From: Thermoplasmatales archaeon
Lineage (GTDB): Archaea; Thermoplasmatota; JASEFT01; JAUWIS01
Direction of reading: 5' to 3'
Assembly (NCBI GenBank): GCA_030019485.1
Contig: JASEEW010000004.1
Coordinates: 1 to 25,728 of the forward strand
Length of the DNA stretch: 25,728 bases
Positions 9,391 to 18,671 of the stretch are shown piece after piece (the stretch's first letter is position 1; the number at the start of each line of letters is the position of its first letter). The position numbers and the translations under genes are program-made. The notes under the pieces were generated by a model, which searched no databases, was not told where the DNA came from, and saw only the letters and a list, made by a program, of their open reading frames with translations.

Positions 9391-11712
9391 TTAATCAAAC
9401 TTCACACCACATTTCGGACAATTCTCTGCAGAACGCGGGATGAACGAACCGCATTGTGAGCATTTCACAACCTCCTCCTCAAACTCTGTACCGCATCTCG
9501 GGCATTTCTTTGCCGTGGCAGGAATTGTAGCGCCGCATTCACTGCATTCAACAAATTTTTCCTTCATCATTTTTGCCTTTAGAATATATATCGCAAGCGT
9601 CAATCTTTTTCTGAAGATGAATACGATAACAATTACAGCAATAATTACTACTGTCCCAATAATAAATGGCATAATATTTACAGGCTCAACAACCTCTTTT
9701 ACAACAACTGTTTGCCCTGGTGCAGAGGAACTCAGTTTATAGACCGGGTCTGCAACTGAGACATCAACAGTGTAACTGCCTCTCTTGGGAGCAAAAACAT
9801 CTATGCTGTATGTCCCATCAGCATTTGTTTCTCCGGTGTATTGTTTATCACCAAATGTAACAGTTATGGTTGCATCCACCACGTTCTCCCCTGTGTTGTA
9901 TGCTGCTTTACCTGACACAACCAGTTTTTCACCTGATTTGCAGTAGTATTTACTTATCTCTGCTGTTAACGCTATGGATGTCGGTGGCATAGTCAGATTA
10001 GAAACCTTAATACTAATCTCCATGCTGTTGTCAGCAACTGTAATTTGTGGGAACTGCGGAAAACTTATGTCAACCGAAAAACTATGTTCTTCGTAGACTG
10101 CATTAACCATGTAGTTTCCAACAAAGTTGGAGTTGGGCCATGTCCCAACGTTTATTTTATCACTAAGTAGCAGAAGAACATCTGATCCAGCATCTGTTTT
10201 ATTGTAATTCTCACGGTTTTTACCCAGATAATCTAATATTATCCCTGGTAGTGTGTTCTTATCTGTGATGTTTGTCCTGCATTTAATCTGAACCGTTGCA
10301 TTATTCACAGGAACGCCTGCATTATCACTTACGTTAACCTTCAGCATTCTGTAAATGTACACATTTGAGGTTTCATCAGTAAGGAATGGCGGGTCTCCAA
10401 CGTCCGGGACAGCATTTTCTGTTTCACTTAAATCAACTGTTACATTGCAGAGCCAGAGCATGGAATTATCAAGAACTCGGACTGTGTTATGCTGCGGATT
10501 ACAGTTTTCAAGATGGTTTTGAGTTGTTGGTTTCTGTACCCCGGGTATTATGGGGTCAGCATCTGCTTCTCTAAAATCAACATCAAAATATGTGTTAAGC
10601 GCATACATTGAAGTGTTGATTAATACAATGTCATTTTCAAAGGCAACAACAACCCTGACATGGTCAAAATGAACGATGCTGTCGTTGTCATCATCAGAAC
10701 TCACAAAAGGATCATTGTTTGAGAATCTAATCCTGAGTTTTTCTATATCCTCTACTGTTCTTAAGCCTTCAGCCCATAAATCATATGTCTCAGTGTAGGA
10801 CTCAATACCTGCTTTCTCAATATTCAGCGGTTGGATGGAGGTACTATGATAATCCACGCCGTCCTTTGAGTACTGAATATATTCTGTACCATTGTAAAAC
10901 GGCTCTGTTATATATGTTGTCTCAAGCACAGCAGCGGTAAGTCTGTGATTAGGGATTTTCATTTTGTTCCAGAACCCTGCCGCATTAAGTGTGTCTGAAG
11001 GTTTAAGATCAATGTATCTGCCATCGTTTTCAGTAAGATTTTCTGTAAATGGCACGAAGTCCTGAACAGATGAAGAAAGTTCATGACAGTTTTTTATGCC
11101 TGAATCCGTTATTAAAACCGTGCTTGAGTTGAAAAATATTCTGGAATAGTTTCCTATAACTGAATCCTGAACGGATATGCTGCTTGAGTCAAAAAGCAGG
11201 TATGGACAGTCATCATTTTCATCTATTTCCTCTGCATCAAAACCTGACGGTAGTTCTTTGATTCTATCAATTATGGTTTTGTTTATGCTTGCATTACTGT
11301 TTATTATATTTATATAACCAGGGAATGTGATTGTAGAGTTAATGGTAGTGAAATCTGAGTCTTTTATCGTTAAATTAAATTTCAGATAAGGAGAAAGCTG
11401 TTTCGTGGTCACATTTAAAAGGGAGCGCTCCATAATCAGTGTGCTGTTGTCAGTGAGACTCAAGGAGTATCTGTGATAGGCATCCTGTATAAACTCAAGT
11501 GTGGCATTCCTAAGAATTAATGTACCGTTTTTGACAGATATGTTTCCATCCTGTTTCCAGTAGGTGTCCTCAATTGTATATGTGGAGTTCACAATATTTA
11601 TGTCATCCTCAGAATATGTGATGTTGTTTGTTTCTTCTGAAACTCCTATGTTTACAGTTGAGAAAACGATCAGGAAGAATAATATAAGAGCAAGGAAGTA
11701 GATTCTTTTCAT
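9391..11712 (-). CDS. Surface protein B: beta-helix, Ig-like domain, membrane anchor and cytoplasmic zinc ribbons
   Basis: A 773-residue protein from ATG 11712. AAGGAGGGG at 11717-11725 is an ideal ribosome-binding site four bases ahead; the in-frame TTG at 11727 lies inside it and is less likely. A signal segment (FLALILFFLIVF) is followed by beta-helix-like repeats with many N-glycosylation sequons, an Ig-like domain (KYYCKSGEKLVVSGKAAY...), a transmembrane helix (MPFIIGTVVIIAVIVIVFIF) and two CxxC...CxxC zinc ribbons at the C-terminus. It is a shorter paralog of surface protein A, lacking the central CARDB block and second beta-helix. It lies 15 bases downstream of the RAM-domain gene, so the two are probably one operon. 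It converges on minor pilin A. Confidence 0.8.
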   Translation of the reverse strand: MKRIYFLALILFFLIVFSTVNIGVSEETNNITYSEDDINIVNSTYTIEDTYWKQDGNISVKNGTLILRNATLEFIQDAYHRYSLSLTDNSTLIMERSLLNVTTKQLSPYLKFNLTIKDSDFTTINSTITFPGYINIINSNASINKTIIDRIKELPSGFDAEEIDENDDCPYLLFDSSSISVQDSVIGNYSRIFFNSSTVLITDSGIKNCHELSSSVQDFVPFTENLTENDGRYIDLKPSDTLNAAGFWNKMKIPNHRLTAAVLETTYITEPFYNGTEYIQYSKDGVDYHSTSIQPLNIEKAGIESYTETYDLWAEGLRTVEDIEKLRIRFSNNDPFVSSDDDNDSIVHFDHVRVVVAFENDIVLINTSMYALNTYFDVDFREADADPIIPGVQKPTTQNHLENCNPQHNTVRVLDNSMLWLCNVTVDLSETENAVPDVGDPPFLTDETSNVYIYRMLKVNVSDNAGVPVNNATVQIKCRTNITDKNTLPGIILDYLGKNRENYNKTDAGSDVLLLLSDKINVGTWPNSNFVGNYMVNAVYEEHSFSVDISFPQFPQITVADNSMEISIKVSNLTMPPTSIALTAEISKYYCKSGEKLVVSGKAAYNTGENVVDATITVTFGDKQYTGETNADGTYSIDVFAPKRGSYTVDVSVADPVYKLSSSAPGQTVVVKEVVEPVNIMPFIIGTVVIIAVIVIVFIFRKRLTLAIYILKAKMMKEKFVECSECGATIPATAKKCPRCGTEFEEEVVKCSQCGSFIPRSAENCPKCGVKFD

Positions 11713-11727
11713 TTTCCCCTCCTTCAA

Positions 11728-11958
11728 TTATGCAAAGACGATTAGTGTTTCAGAGCGTTCAATGCCATCTGTTTTATGAATCCTGTTTATTACTATCTCT
11801 ATTATTGTGGATAGTTTTTCACATTCAAGTCTTACAACAGCATCATATCTTCCACTGACCAGATTCACCTCAGCAACACCCTTCACCCTAGAAAGCTCAT
11901 TTTTTACATCCATCGCTTTCCCTTTTTTTACTTTCAACAGTACATACGCCTTTTCCAT
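11728..11958 (-). CDS. Stand-alone RAM (AsnC/Lrp ligand-binding) domain protein
   Basis: A 76-residue protein matching the AsnC-type effector domain: AYVLLKVKKGKAMDV, a strand-helix-strand core, then VKGVAEVNLVSGRYDAVVRL, and a C-terminal strand ETLIVFA. It has no helix-turn-helix, so it cannot bind DNA as Lrp does. Stand-alone RAM proteins are common in archaea and may sense amino acids or partner full-length regulators. GAGGAT at 11965-11970 is a good ribosome-binding site. Being first in the operon with surface protein B hints at a regulatory link, but this is inference. Confidence 0.8.
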   Translation of the reverse strand: MEKAYVLLKVKKGKAMDVKNELSRVKGVAEVNLVSGRYDAVVRLECEKLSTIIEIVINRIHKTDGIERSETLIVFA

Positions 11959-11986
11959 GATATCATCCTCTAAAGGTGCTTAGTGG

Positions 11987-11995
11987 TTTATAAAA
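11987..11995 (-). promoter_or_regulatory. TATA box of the RAM domain/surface protein B operon
   Basis: TTTTATAAA on the minus strand is centred about 33 bases upstream of ATG 11958, so the leader would be about 7-10 bases. It is divergent from the promoter at 12018-12027. Confidence 0.55.
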
Positions 11996-12017
11996 CTTGC
12001 TAAGATTGTATAGAAAA

Positions 12018-12027
12018 CTTTATTTAA
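12018..12027 (+). promoter_or_regulatory. TATA box of the small zinc-ribbon membrane protein
   Basis: CTTTATTTAA is centred about 29 bases before ATG 12052, consistent with a leaderless transcript. This supports ATG 12052 over the in-frame TTG at 12049. Confidence 0.55.
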
Positions 12028-12051
12028 GCATAATCTAATAAAGATAAATTG

Positions 12052-12396
12052 ATGTTCTGTCCAAAATGCGGGAAGAAGATTGAAGGGGAACCAAAGATTT
12101 GCCCGGGATGCGGTGAAGACATATTTTATATATGGCAGCAAAGTGGAATAAAAGAGCTGTGGGACAGGGAGGATGCTATGTTCTCGTTCAATAGAGTAAG
12201 ACAGAATATGTTTATATTTTCAGGGTTAATGGTTTTAGGTTTTGTTCTCGCTGTGTTGGGCATTATAATATGTGATATCACTCTAATGCGGCTTCTCTTT
12301 ACCGGTATCGTTATCATCTTAGCGGCATCATTATTGTTTATCCTTGGGTATTTTAGGATGAGGCTAATTCATTTAAATAAAAAACTTCATTCCTAA
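12052..12396 (+). CDS. Small zinc-ribbon membrane protein
   Basis: A 114-residue protein. Cys3, Cys6, Cys17 and Cys20 form an N-terminal CxxC...CxxC zinc ribbon. A short amphipathic region follows, then two transmembrane helices (about residues 50-72 and 78-100) and a basic C-terminus (RMRLIHLNKKLHS). The ribbon and tail should both be cytoplasmic. It stands just before pilin-adhesin B, whose TATA box lies inside its 3' end. The ribbons on both surface proteins make a shared zinc-ribbon theme at this locus. Specific function unknown. Confidence 0.7.
   Translation: MFCPKCGKKIEGEPKICPGCGEDIFYIWQQSGIKELWDREDAMFSFNRVRQNMFIFSGLMVLGFVLAVLGIIICDITLMRLLFTGIVIILAASLLFILGYFRMRLIHLNKKLHS
12371..12379 (+). 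promoter_or_regulatory. TATA box of pilin-adhesin B
   Basis: ATTTAAATA inside the end of the preceding gene is centred about 27 bases before GTG 12402 and 39 before ATG 12414. It suggests that the pilin gene has its own promoter, with initiation near 12400. Confidence 0.45.
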
Positions 12397-12401
12397 ACAG
12401 A

Positions 12402-15400
12402 GTGAGCAAAACCATGTCAGTAATGAACAACAAAGCAGTCTCAGAGGTAATAGGCTCCATACTTACATTCGCTGTCACAATTGTTCTTTTCTCCACGGTT
12501 ATGCTTTGGGTACTATCCTTCCAGGGACCTGTTCAGAGAACCTTTACCGACCTGACTCCGTCACTTGATGTGAAAGCAGACAGGGGTATTATAAATATCA
12601 CACATGAGGGGGGTGAAACCCTGAAGGATGGTGAGACATTTGTTTATGTCACCATCAATGATACTACAACCAGGTGCAACATCTCTGATGGAGATGTTGG
12701 AAATGAATGGACGGTAGGGGAGACATGGTCAAAGACATTTGATATAACACAGAATGATACTGTATCTGTTTCTGTCATCACAAAAACCGAGATTATAATG
12801 TATGCTACCCTTCAGGGAAAACTTGAAGGTGATAATGCCCCTGTCATCTGTTTTGCATGGTGCAGCCCTGAGAATGTTCCAGCAGATAACAGCACAGTAT
12901 TCAAAATATATGCATCCATATCTGATGCGGATAATGATGTTTCAAATGTTACAGTGAACCTTTCCAGAATAGGCATTGGTGTTCAATCGCTTTCTGAAAC
13001 CAGCAAACTGTACCAGACAAATTCGTTAAAGGTTTCAACAGGAACCTTAACCGGTGATTACACATTTACCATTAACTCTACCGATTCAAAAAACAATTAT
13101 TGTACATACAATGTCTCAATGAGTGTAACAACAATTACGAAAACAGAGGGGCCTGATCTTTCTGTCAGTTCATCTGATATATCTGTGAGCAGCAAAAACC
13201 CGACAAGGGGAAAGAGTATCACTGTCACTGCTATTGTTAAGAATTTTGGCGGTGCGGCAGCAACAGCCGATATTGTCCTTTATGATGGGAACAGCACTAT
13301 AAATAAGGTTTCAGGTATAATGGTTCCATCACTTGGTGAAAGCAGCAGGGTGCTTTACTACGCCAATGTCTCCCCTGCAGGCAAACACAATCTGACAGTG
13401 TCAATTGAAAACATCGCACCTGAGGAGGACCCCTCCTTCAAATACAACAATCAGGCAACCTTCACAATTTCTGTGATAACAAAAATTCTGCTTGTGGATG
13501 ATGACCATTATACCAATGACGGGAGTGCCAATGATACAGTAGGTTTCTTGGAGAACGCATTACAGGTCAGTGGTTTTGATTACCAGATTTACACAGTGGA
13601 TGAAACGGATGATACAGCAGATGGACCAGAATATGATTCAGGCTCTGTTCAGATGAAGGATTTTGATGTTGTTATATGGATGACAGGGTACCATGAGGTG
13701 AAAGGGGGTTCATTAACAAGCAATGATCAAACAGAGCTTAGAAAATTTTTGAATAACGGAGGAAAACTCTGGCTGATTAGCGAATACATTATTGATGACC
13801 CTGGTGCGGGTCCATTAAGCAATTTTGTAAACAAGGATTTACGTGTTGATCCATCTGGTGTTGAAAAAAATAAAAATGCGCCCGTCGGCATCATTTATGG
13901 TAACAATGCCAGCCCAGTATCAGCGGGGATGGAGTTTGAAACAATTGAAAGGGTGAGCAATCTGGGGGACTATATTACGCCTGACTCTGATGCAAAAGTT
14001 ATGTTCAACGACAGTACAAACAAGAATATTGCTCTTACATTTGAGAATGAAACCTCAAAAATTGCATTCTTCTCATTCGAGTTTTCAACCATAGAAAGCC
14101 TTGACGACCAGGCAAAACTTGCTTACAAAGTGTTGATGTGGATGGGGGATTTAAGCTCAATCCAGGGAAGGGATGTTGCTGTAAGCAGTCAGTCTTTTAC
14201 ACCGGCAAATCCATCGTTCAGACAAACGGTAACAATTAATGCAACAATCAGAAACAACGGGGCATCTGATGAGCCATCTGTTGGCGTATTATTCTACATG
14301 GATGATGTTTCCATTGCAGACATACAGTATGTTTCCATAGGGGCATTTAACTCAACAACCGTAACCGTAAACTGGACTGCTGAACCTGTTGGAATCCATA
14401 CCCTTAGAGTGATGGCTGACCCATACTATGAGATTGATGAAACAAACGAGCGAAACAACGAGCTCAGATCAAGGATTGCCTCAACCAGTTTATATGTTAG
14501 TTTCTCAATACTTGTTGTTGATGATGACAACTCAGTTAATAACGGCGGCTCAAATGCTAACACAACGAGTTATATCACAAGTGCATTGAACAATCTTTCC
14601 TATTCATACTACTACTATAAGGTACTCTCTGGTGCTGACGGGCCTCCTTTGGATAATCTCACAAAGCACAATGTTGTAATCTGGGCATGCGGGAATGAGA
14701 CATCAAACACACTCAGGAATAATGACAGGAACAACATCGACTCATATCTGAATCAGGGAGGCAGCATCTGGCTGATTGGTCAGGGCATAGTGAATGACCT
14801 TTGGGGGACAGATTTCCTCAATAACACATTAAAGGTGAACTCATCAGAGAATGATACAGGCATACCAAGGAATATTTATGGGTTTAAGAATGACCCTGTA
14901 ACACATGGCATGTACTATGCAACTTCATCCTTGTTTCCTGATAAAGCAGACAGGATAACGCCTGCGAATGATTCAAGGCCCATAGTGTGCAACGCATCGG
15001 ATACCGGGAAATATTACGGTCTCAGATTTGAAAACAGCAGTTGCAAAATTATTTTCTTCCCGTTTGAGTACGGTTTCATATGCGGCGAGGCAGTGGAGAT
15101 TGGGGGGGAGTTTACAGAATCAATATTATGGGATGAGAATTTTGACTCGCCGGGTGAATGGACAAAAAACCCAGATGCTGATAACGTCTGGGAGATAGGT
15201 AAACCGACAGCAGGCATAGGTCCCGGGGGGGCACATAGTATACCCAACTGTACGGCAACGAAACTTGCAGGGAACTATAAAAACAATGAAGATGACTGGC
15301 TTGTTTCACCAAACATCACCCTGCCAGCAGACAGCCTTTCCATTAAACTCTCATTCTGGCACTGGTATGAAATAGAAAAAGATTATGATTACGGATATGT

Positions 15401-17750
15401 TAAAATAAAACCGACTAACGGAACAGTATGGAAAACAGTTGGAACATATACAGGAAACTATAAGAACTGGCATAAGACCACGATAGACATAACAGATTAC
15501 AAAGGTAAAACAGTAAACATAGCGTTCCATTTCACATCAGATGGATGGTTCAGCTACAAGGGATGGTATGTTGATGATGTAGAAATCGTAAGGAACTATC
15601 TCAGCCCTGGTGCAGAACTGCCGCATAACGGGGAAAAAGAAAGGGAGGAACTCGCACTTCTTGCACTTACATGGATGGGATATCCTGAGGAGAGGATTGA
15701 ACTGAGAATCACAGATATTGATGTTGATGCGCCAGAGCATCCTGTGCTTGGAAGAGCATACGAGTTAAAGGCAAGGATATGGAATGCTGGTTACAAGGAT
15801 GCTGATGTTGTTGTGCGCTTCTATGAAGGGGACATAATTATTGATACAAAAACAGTACATGTAGAAGGAAGAAGTTCACCTGATTCACTGCCGTACACAG
15901 ACATGGTTACCATCTGGAGACCCTATTATGCAAGAACAGATGGGAAGGTCAGTATAATAATTGATAAGGACAACAACATACCAGAAATAGGCGCTCCTGA
16001 GAAACTCCTTGAAAACAATTTGGGTAAAAAAACACGTTCAATATCATTCTTCTATGATGATTTTGAGAATGGAAGCGGGAACTGGGAAAGTTCTGCGATG
16101 GTGATGCAGATAAATAGTGAGGGGTACAGGGGGATGAGCGAGGCAAACACTGATATTCCTACAGTATGGGCGAGTACCTACATATATGGCAGTACATCCT
16201 ATATCTCTGATGCACATTCTAAACCAAAATGTACACAACTGATTGAATATGAAAAGGTACTCACTACTGCCGTGGTGGACCCAAGATGGGTTTACACCCC
16301 TGGTATTAATGTAAGTAATGCACAAAAAGCAGATCTGACATTCTGGCATAAATTTAAATTAACTTCTGCATTCAACGGTGCAATGCTGCAGGTTGCATAT
16401 AAAAATACTGCTGGTGGAAGTGTAGAAACCGGGACCCCTCACTGGGTGTATATCACAGGGGCTTATATAAATCCTACATCTTCGTATAATTCTAATCATC
16501 TCTGGCTTGATGTGCCTGCATGTTACGATGACGATGGTACATATATGACCTTTTGCTGGAATGGTTACGGAACAGACGGGCTTTACAACTGGGAGTTTGT
16601 TAAAGTTGACCTTACAGGATATATAGACAAAGCGGAGCAGTACAGCAACGGTAATTTAAGAATAAGGTTTTACTCGATCGTGTATGAGAGATACTACTAT
16701 GATGGGACAAATGATGCGGGTGTAGCAGACCCATACGATTACGGGGGTATGTGGCTTATTGATGATGTGGAAGCACATGTTTACAGAGGTGGAAAAGATA
16801 TGTGGCATTACCTCGGACCTGAAGACACATATTTTGATAGTCATTCTGGTGATCGTGCATTTTGGTGTGGAGATAACTCCACAGGATACTTCACCGGCAG
16901 CATGGACTGCTCCCTGACATCAACACCAATCGACCTAACCACAGCAAAGGATGCAAAACTGGAATTCTGGACAAAATTTAATATTAGGATGAAGGGTGGT
17001 CGGCCAGGCGACTGGTGCCAAATAGCTGTTTCAGATGACATGGGAGGTACATGGCACAATATTCAGTTTGGTCTGACGTTCGGTTGGAATGTTTCTGGCA
17101 CCAGGTCAGATGCACAAGATGCACCATCAGATGATGGTAAAAGTTACAGTGGAATAACTCCTGATGGGGGGCCTGGCTGGGTATCTTCTAACACATTAAT
17201 GAAAATTAGCGCAGACCTCTCAGGAGCTTCAGGTTCAACAATACTTATACGGATTACAATGATTACAAATAATGATGCAGACCTTGCAGAAAATGCGTCT
17301 TTAGGCTGGGGCGGAATATATATTGACGACATAAGAATTATCGGTAACTCATCATCAGGCGGTGGAAAAAGTAGTTTTTCAGAAATTCAACCCTCCAGTC
17401 ATACATCAGATAATGAACCCGCCCATGACGGTATAAAAAAAGAATATTCAGGAAAAGGAGAAGACGTTATTAGTCAATTTACCATATTATCATCCTTTAA
17501 TAATACGTTATTTCAGGATTGCCCACTATGGGTATGCCACATCCCCCTCTCAGAAACGCAGCATTTGGGTCAGCATGTGAATATGCATTTCCGTTTGGGG
17601 TTGCGTTATTGTTGTTTGGTTCTACCAAATATTTCACCTCAGTTGTTCATGGATTTAAGGGATTATAAAGGTTTCGCCTGTTTTTGCTTTGGGACAATAT
17701 TCTTCTATCCGCCTCGCCAACCCGAAACAGGGATAATGTTGACCAGGTAA
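12402..17750 (+). CDS. Giant pilin-adhesin B: type IV pilin N-terminus with CARDB, amidotransferase-like and jelly-roll domains
   Basis: 1782 residues as it now stands. NKAVSEVIGSILTFAV is a class III prepilin signal, with cleavage expected after Ala12. GTG 12402, ATG 12414 and ATG 12423 are all possible starts. Residues 1-245 are homologous to pilin-adhesin A (pilin head plus one Ig-like domain). Then come CARDB (about 250-355), a class I amidotransferase-like domain opening with ILLVDDD (about 362-590), CARDB (590-695), a second amidotransferase-like domain opening with ILVVDDD (704-905), a jelly-roll ending GWYVDDVEIV (905-1070), CARDB (1090-1210), and two more jelly-rolls ending IDDV and IDDI (1218-1650). 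A polar tail follows. Codons from 17686 on come from the insertion sequence. Confidence 0.8.
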   Translation: MSKTMSVMNNKAVSEVIGSILTFAVTIVLFSTVMLWVLSFQGPVQRTFTDLTPSLDVKADRGIINITHEGGETLKDGETFVYVTINDTTTRCNISDGDVGNEWTVGETWSKTFDITQNDTVSVSVITKTEIIMYATLQGKLEGDNAPVICFAWCSPENVPADNSTVFKIYASISDADNDVSNVTVNLSRIGIGVQSLSETSKLYQTNSLKVSTGTLTGDYTFTINSTDSKNNYCTYNVSMSVTTITKTEGPDLSVSSSDISVSSKNPTRGKSITVTAIVKNFGGAAATADIVLYDGNSTINKVSGIMVPSLGESSRVLYYANVSPAGKHNLTVSIENIAPEEDPSFKYNNQATFTISVITKILLVDDDHYTNDGSANDTVGFLENALQVSGFDYQIYTVDETDDTADGPEYDSGSVQMKDFDVVIWMTGYHEVKGGSLTSNDQTELRKFLNNGGKLWLISEYIIDDPGAGPLSNFVNKDLRVDPSGVEKNKNAPVGIIYGNNASPVSAGMEFETIERVSNLGDYITPDSDAKVMFNDSTNKNIALTFENETSKIAFFSFEFSTIESLDDQAKLAYKVLMWMGDLSSIQGRDVAVSSQSFTPANPSFRQTVTINATIRNNGASDEPSVGVLFYMDDVSIADIQYVSIGAFNSTTVTVNWTAEPVGIHTLRVMADPYYEIDETNERNNELRSRIASTSLYVSFSILVVDDDNSVNNGGSNANTTSYITSALNNLSYSYYYYKVLSGADGPPLDNLTKHNVVIWACGNETSNTLRNNDRNNIDSYLNQGGSIWLIGQGIVNDLWGTDFLNNTLKVNSSENDTGIPRNIYGFKNDPVTHGMYYATSSLFPDKADRITPANDSRPIVCNASDTGKYYGLRFENSSCKIIFFPFEYGFICGEAVEIGGEFTESILWDENFDSPGEWTKNPDADNVWEIGKPTAGIGPGGAHSIPNCTATKLAGNYKNNEDDWLVSPNITLPADSLSIKLSFWHWYEIEKDYDYGYVKIKPTNGTVWKTVGTYTGNYKNWHKTTIDITDYKGKTVNIAFHFTSDGWFSYKGWYVDDVEIVRNYLSPGAELPHNGEKEREELALLALTWMGYPEERIELRITDIDVDAPEHPVLGRAYELKARIWNAGYKDADVVVRFYEGDIIIDTKTVHVEGRSSPDSLPYTDMVTIWRPYYARTDGKVSIIIDKDNNIPEIGAPEKLLENNLGKKTRSISFFYDDFENGSGNWESSAMVMQINSEGYRGMSEANTDIPTVWASTYIYGSTSYISDAHSKPKCTQLIEYEKVLTTAVVDPRWVYTPGINVSNAQKADLTFWHKFKLTSAFNGAMLQVAYKNTAGGSVETGTPHWVYITGAYINPTSSYNSNHLWLDVPACYDDDGTYMTFCWNGYGTDGLYNWEFVKVDLTGYIDKAEQYSNGNLRIRFYSIVYERYYYDGTNDAGVADPYDYGGMWLIDDVEAHVYRGGKDMWHYLGPEDTYFDSHSGDRAFWCGDNSTGYFTGSMDCSLTSTPIDLTTAKDAKLEFWTKFNIRMKGGRPGDWCQIAVSDDMGGTWHNIQFGLTFGWNVSGTRSDAQDAPSDDGKSYSGITPDGGPGWVSSNTLMKISADLSGASGSTILIRITMITNNDADLAENASLGWGGIYIDDIRIIGNSSSGGGKSSFSEIQPSSHTSDNEPAHDGIKKEYSGKGEDVISQFTILSSFNNTLFQDCPLWVCHIPLSETQHLGQHVNMHFRLGLRYCCLVLPNISPQLFMDLRDYKGFACFCFGTIFFYPPRQPETGIMLTR
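17674..17685. repeat. Left target-site duplication of the insertion sequence
   Basis: TCGCCTGTTTTT is repeated exactly at 19007-19018. The two copies flank inverted CTTTGGGACAA ends. Twelve bases is within the range known for IS4-family elements. Confidence 0.8.
17687..17700 (+). repeat. Left terminal inverted repeat of the insertion sequence
   Basis: CTTTGGGACAATAT pairs with the reverse complement of 18993-19006 (CTTTGGGACAAAAT), with one mismatch in 14 bases. Confidence 0.75.
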
Positions 17751-18508
17751 GTGAGATAACAGAGCCAAGAGTAACATTTCGGCGTGGTAAAAATCTGGGG
17801 GTGACATTATATCCTCCAAGAAGATTACAGATAGGTCTTGTAGCAAAGATACCATCACCCAACATAGTCTCCATATCCGGATGATTTTCAATTGCCTGAG
17901 CTGTTACACCAGGAAACATACTTGTTTCCCCAATGGAATGATCAGTTTCAGAGTTCCAGCCTGCAAATAACTTATACTTTGTGCCAATAACTGCTACCTT
18001 ATACACATAATCATGTTTGGAATCAAAGGTCGAACATGGCCAGTTATCATTCAGCAATGTCTCATTCTCACAGGTATTTGATGAGTTCTGACGTTGACGA
18101 TCTGCAGCATAATTTTGTTTAACAGATGTTGGAGTTCCGGAACCATCAATAGAAAACACCTTTTCAAGACCGCGAACAGGCTTATTCGTCAGGTTAAATA
18201 CAATACCAAGTATCTTGTCAACACTTTTTCTATCGTATCCCCGCTCCTATCGTTTTATAAGAAAATTCCTCATTTAGACCCAACTTTTCCGAAAAGAGAT
18301 ATATCAACCCCTCTGCAACACGATTAGGAACGCCAAAATATGATTGCAGAAGTAATACTTTTGCAATATCGGAGGCTTGTTTTGATGGGCGTCCTGAACC
18401 CCTGGGTTCCGCAGGTGTGTTGGCGTCAGTCCACTTCACAGCTGAATCTACCAACCCACGGATTAGATTAATCATATCGGCAATTTCATGACAATTGTGC
18501 GATATCAT
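17690..18508 (-). pseudogene. IS4-like DDE transposase, frameshifted and 3'-truncated
   Basis: The N-terminal piece (18230-18508) contains GSGRPSKQASDIAKVLLLQ and ends in a frame where KTIGAGIR hits a stop. Removing one C at 18246-18247 gives SYKTIERGYDRKSVDKIL and runs straight into VFSIDGSGTPTSVKQN, so the gene is one transposase with a single-base insertion. SIDGSG should hold the first catalytic Asp and LGDGIFATR the second. After RRNVTL the usual C-terminal part with the Y-x2-R-x3-E catalytic Glu is missing; the frame runs into the left terminal repeat instead. GGAGGG lies just ahead of ATG 18508. I recall similar transposases from Methanosarcina; the family name is my judgement. Confidence 0.75.
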
Positions 18509-18541
18509 AATCCCTCCAATTGATCTTAGCCTTTTCTCTTT

Positions 18542-18551
18542 CCTTATATGG
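18542..18551 (-). promoter_or_regulatory. TATA box of the transposase pseudogene
   Basis: CCATATAAGG on the minus strand is centred about 38 bases upstream of ATG 18508, leaving a short leader that would contain the GGAGGG ribosome-binding site. Confidence 0.4.
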
Positions 18552-18640
18552 AAACTCCTGTTTACGAACTTGATCGATTATACTCCGGACTAAATCGCCT
18601 CTTTGCTTTCGATTCATTAATAGGGATATACACCAACAGG

Positions 18641-18648
18641 TTTATAAA
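18641..18648 (+). promoter_or_regulatory. TATA box of the insertion-sequence passenger gene
   Basis: TTTATAAA is centred about 27 bases before ATG 18672, fitting a leaderless transcript that starts at or next to that ATG. Confidence 0.5.
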
Positions 18649-18671
18649 TGTTGTGGAGTATATACCCCATA

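Noticed and set aside
11713..11727. TTG start for surface protein B
   Set aside because: The TTG lies at the edge of the AAGGAGGGG ribosome-binding site that is ideally spaced for ATG 11712.
17647..17689. Transposase coding continuing past the left inverted repeat
   Set aside because: The frame stays open by chance beyond the element boundary; the terminal repeat and target duplication set the end at 17686.
18230..18260. Programmed frameshift in the transposase
   Set aside because: No slippery run is seen at the shift point, and the 3' part with the catalytic Glu is missing, so decay is simpler. A sequencing error at 18246-18247 also remains possible.
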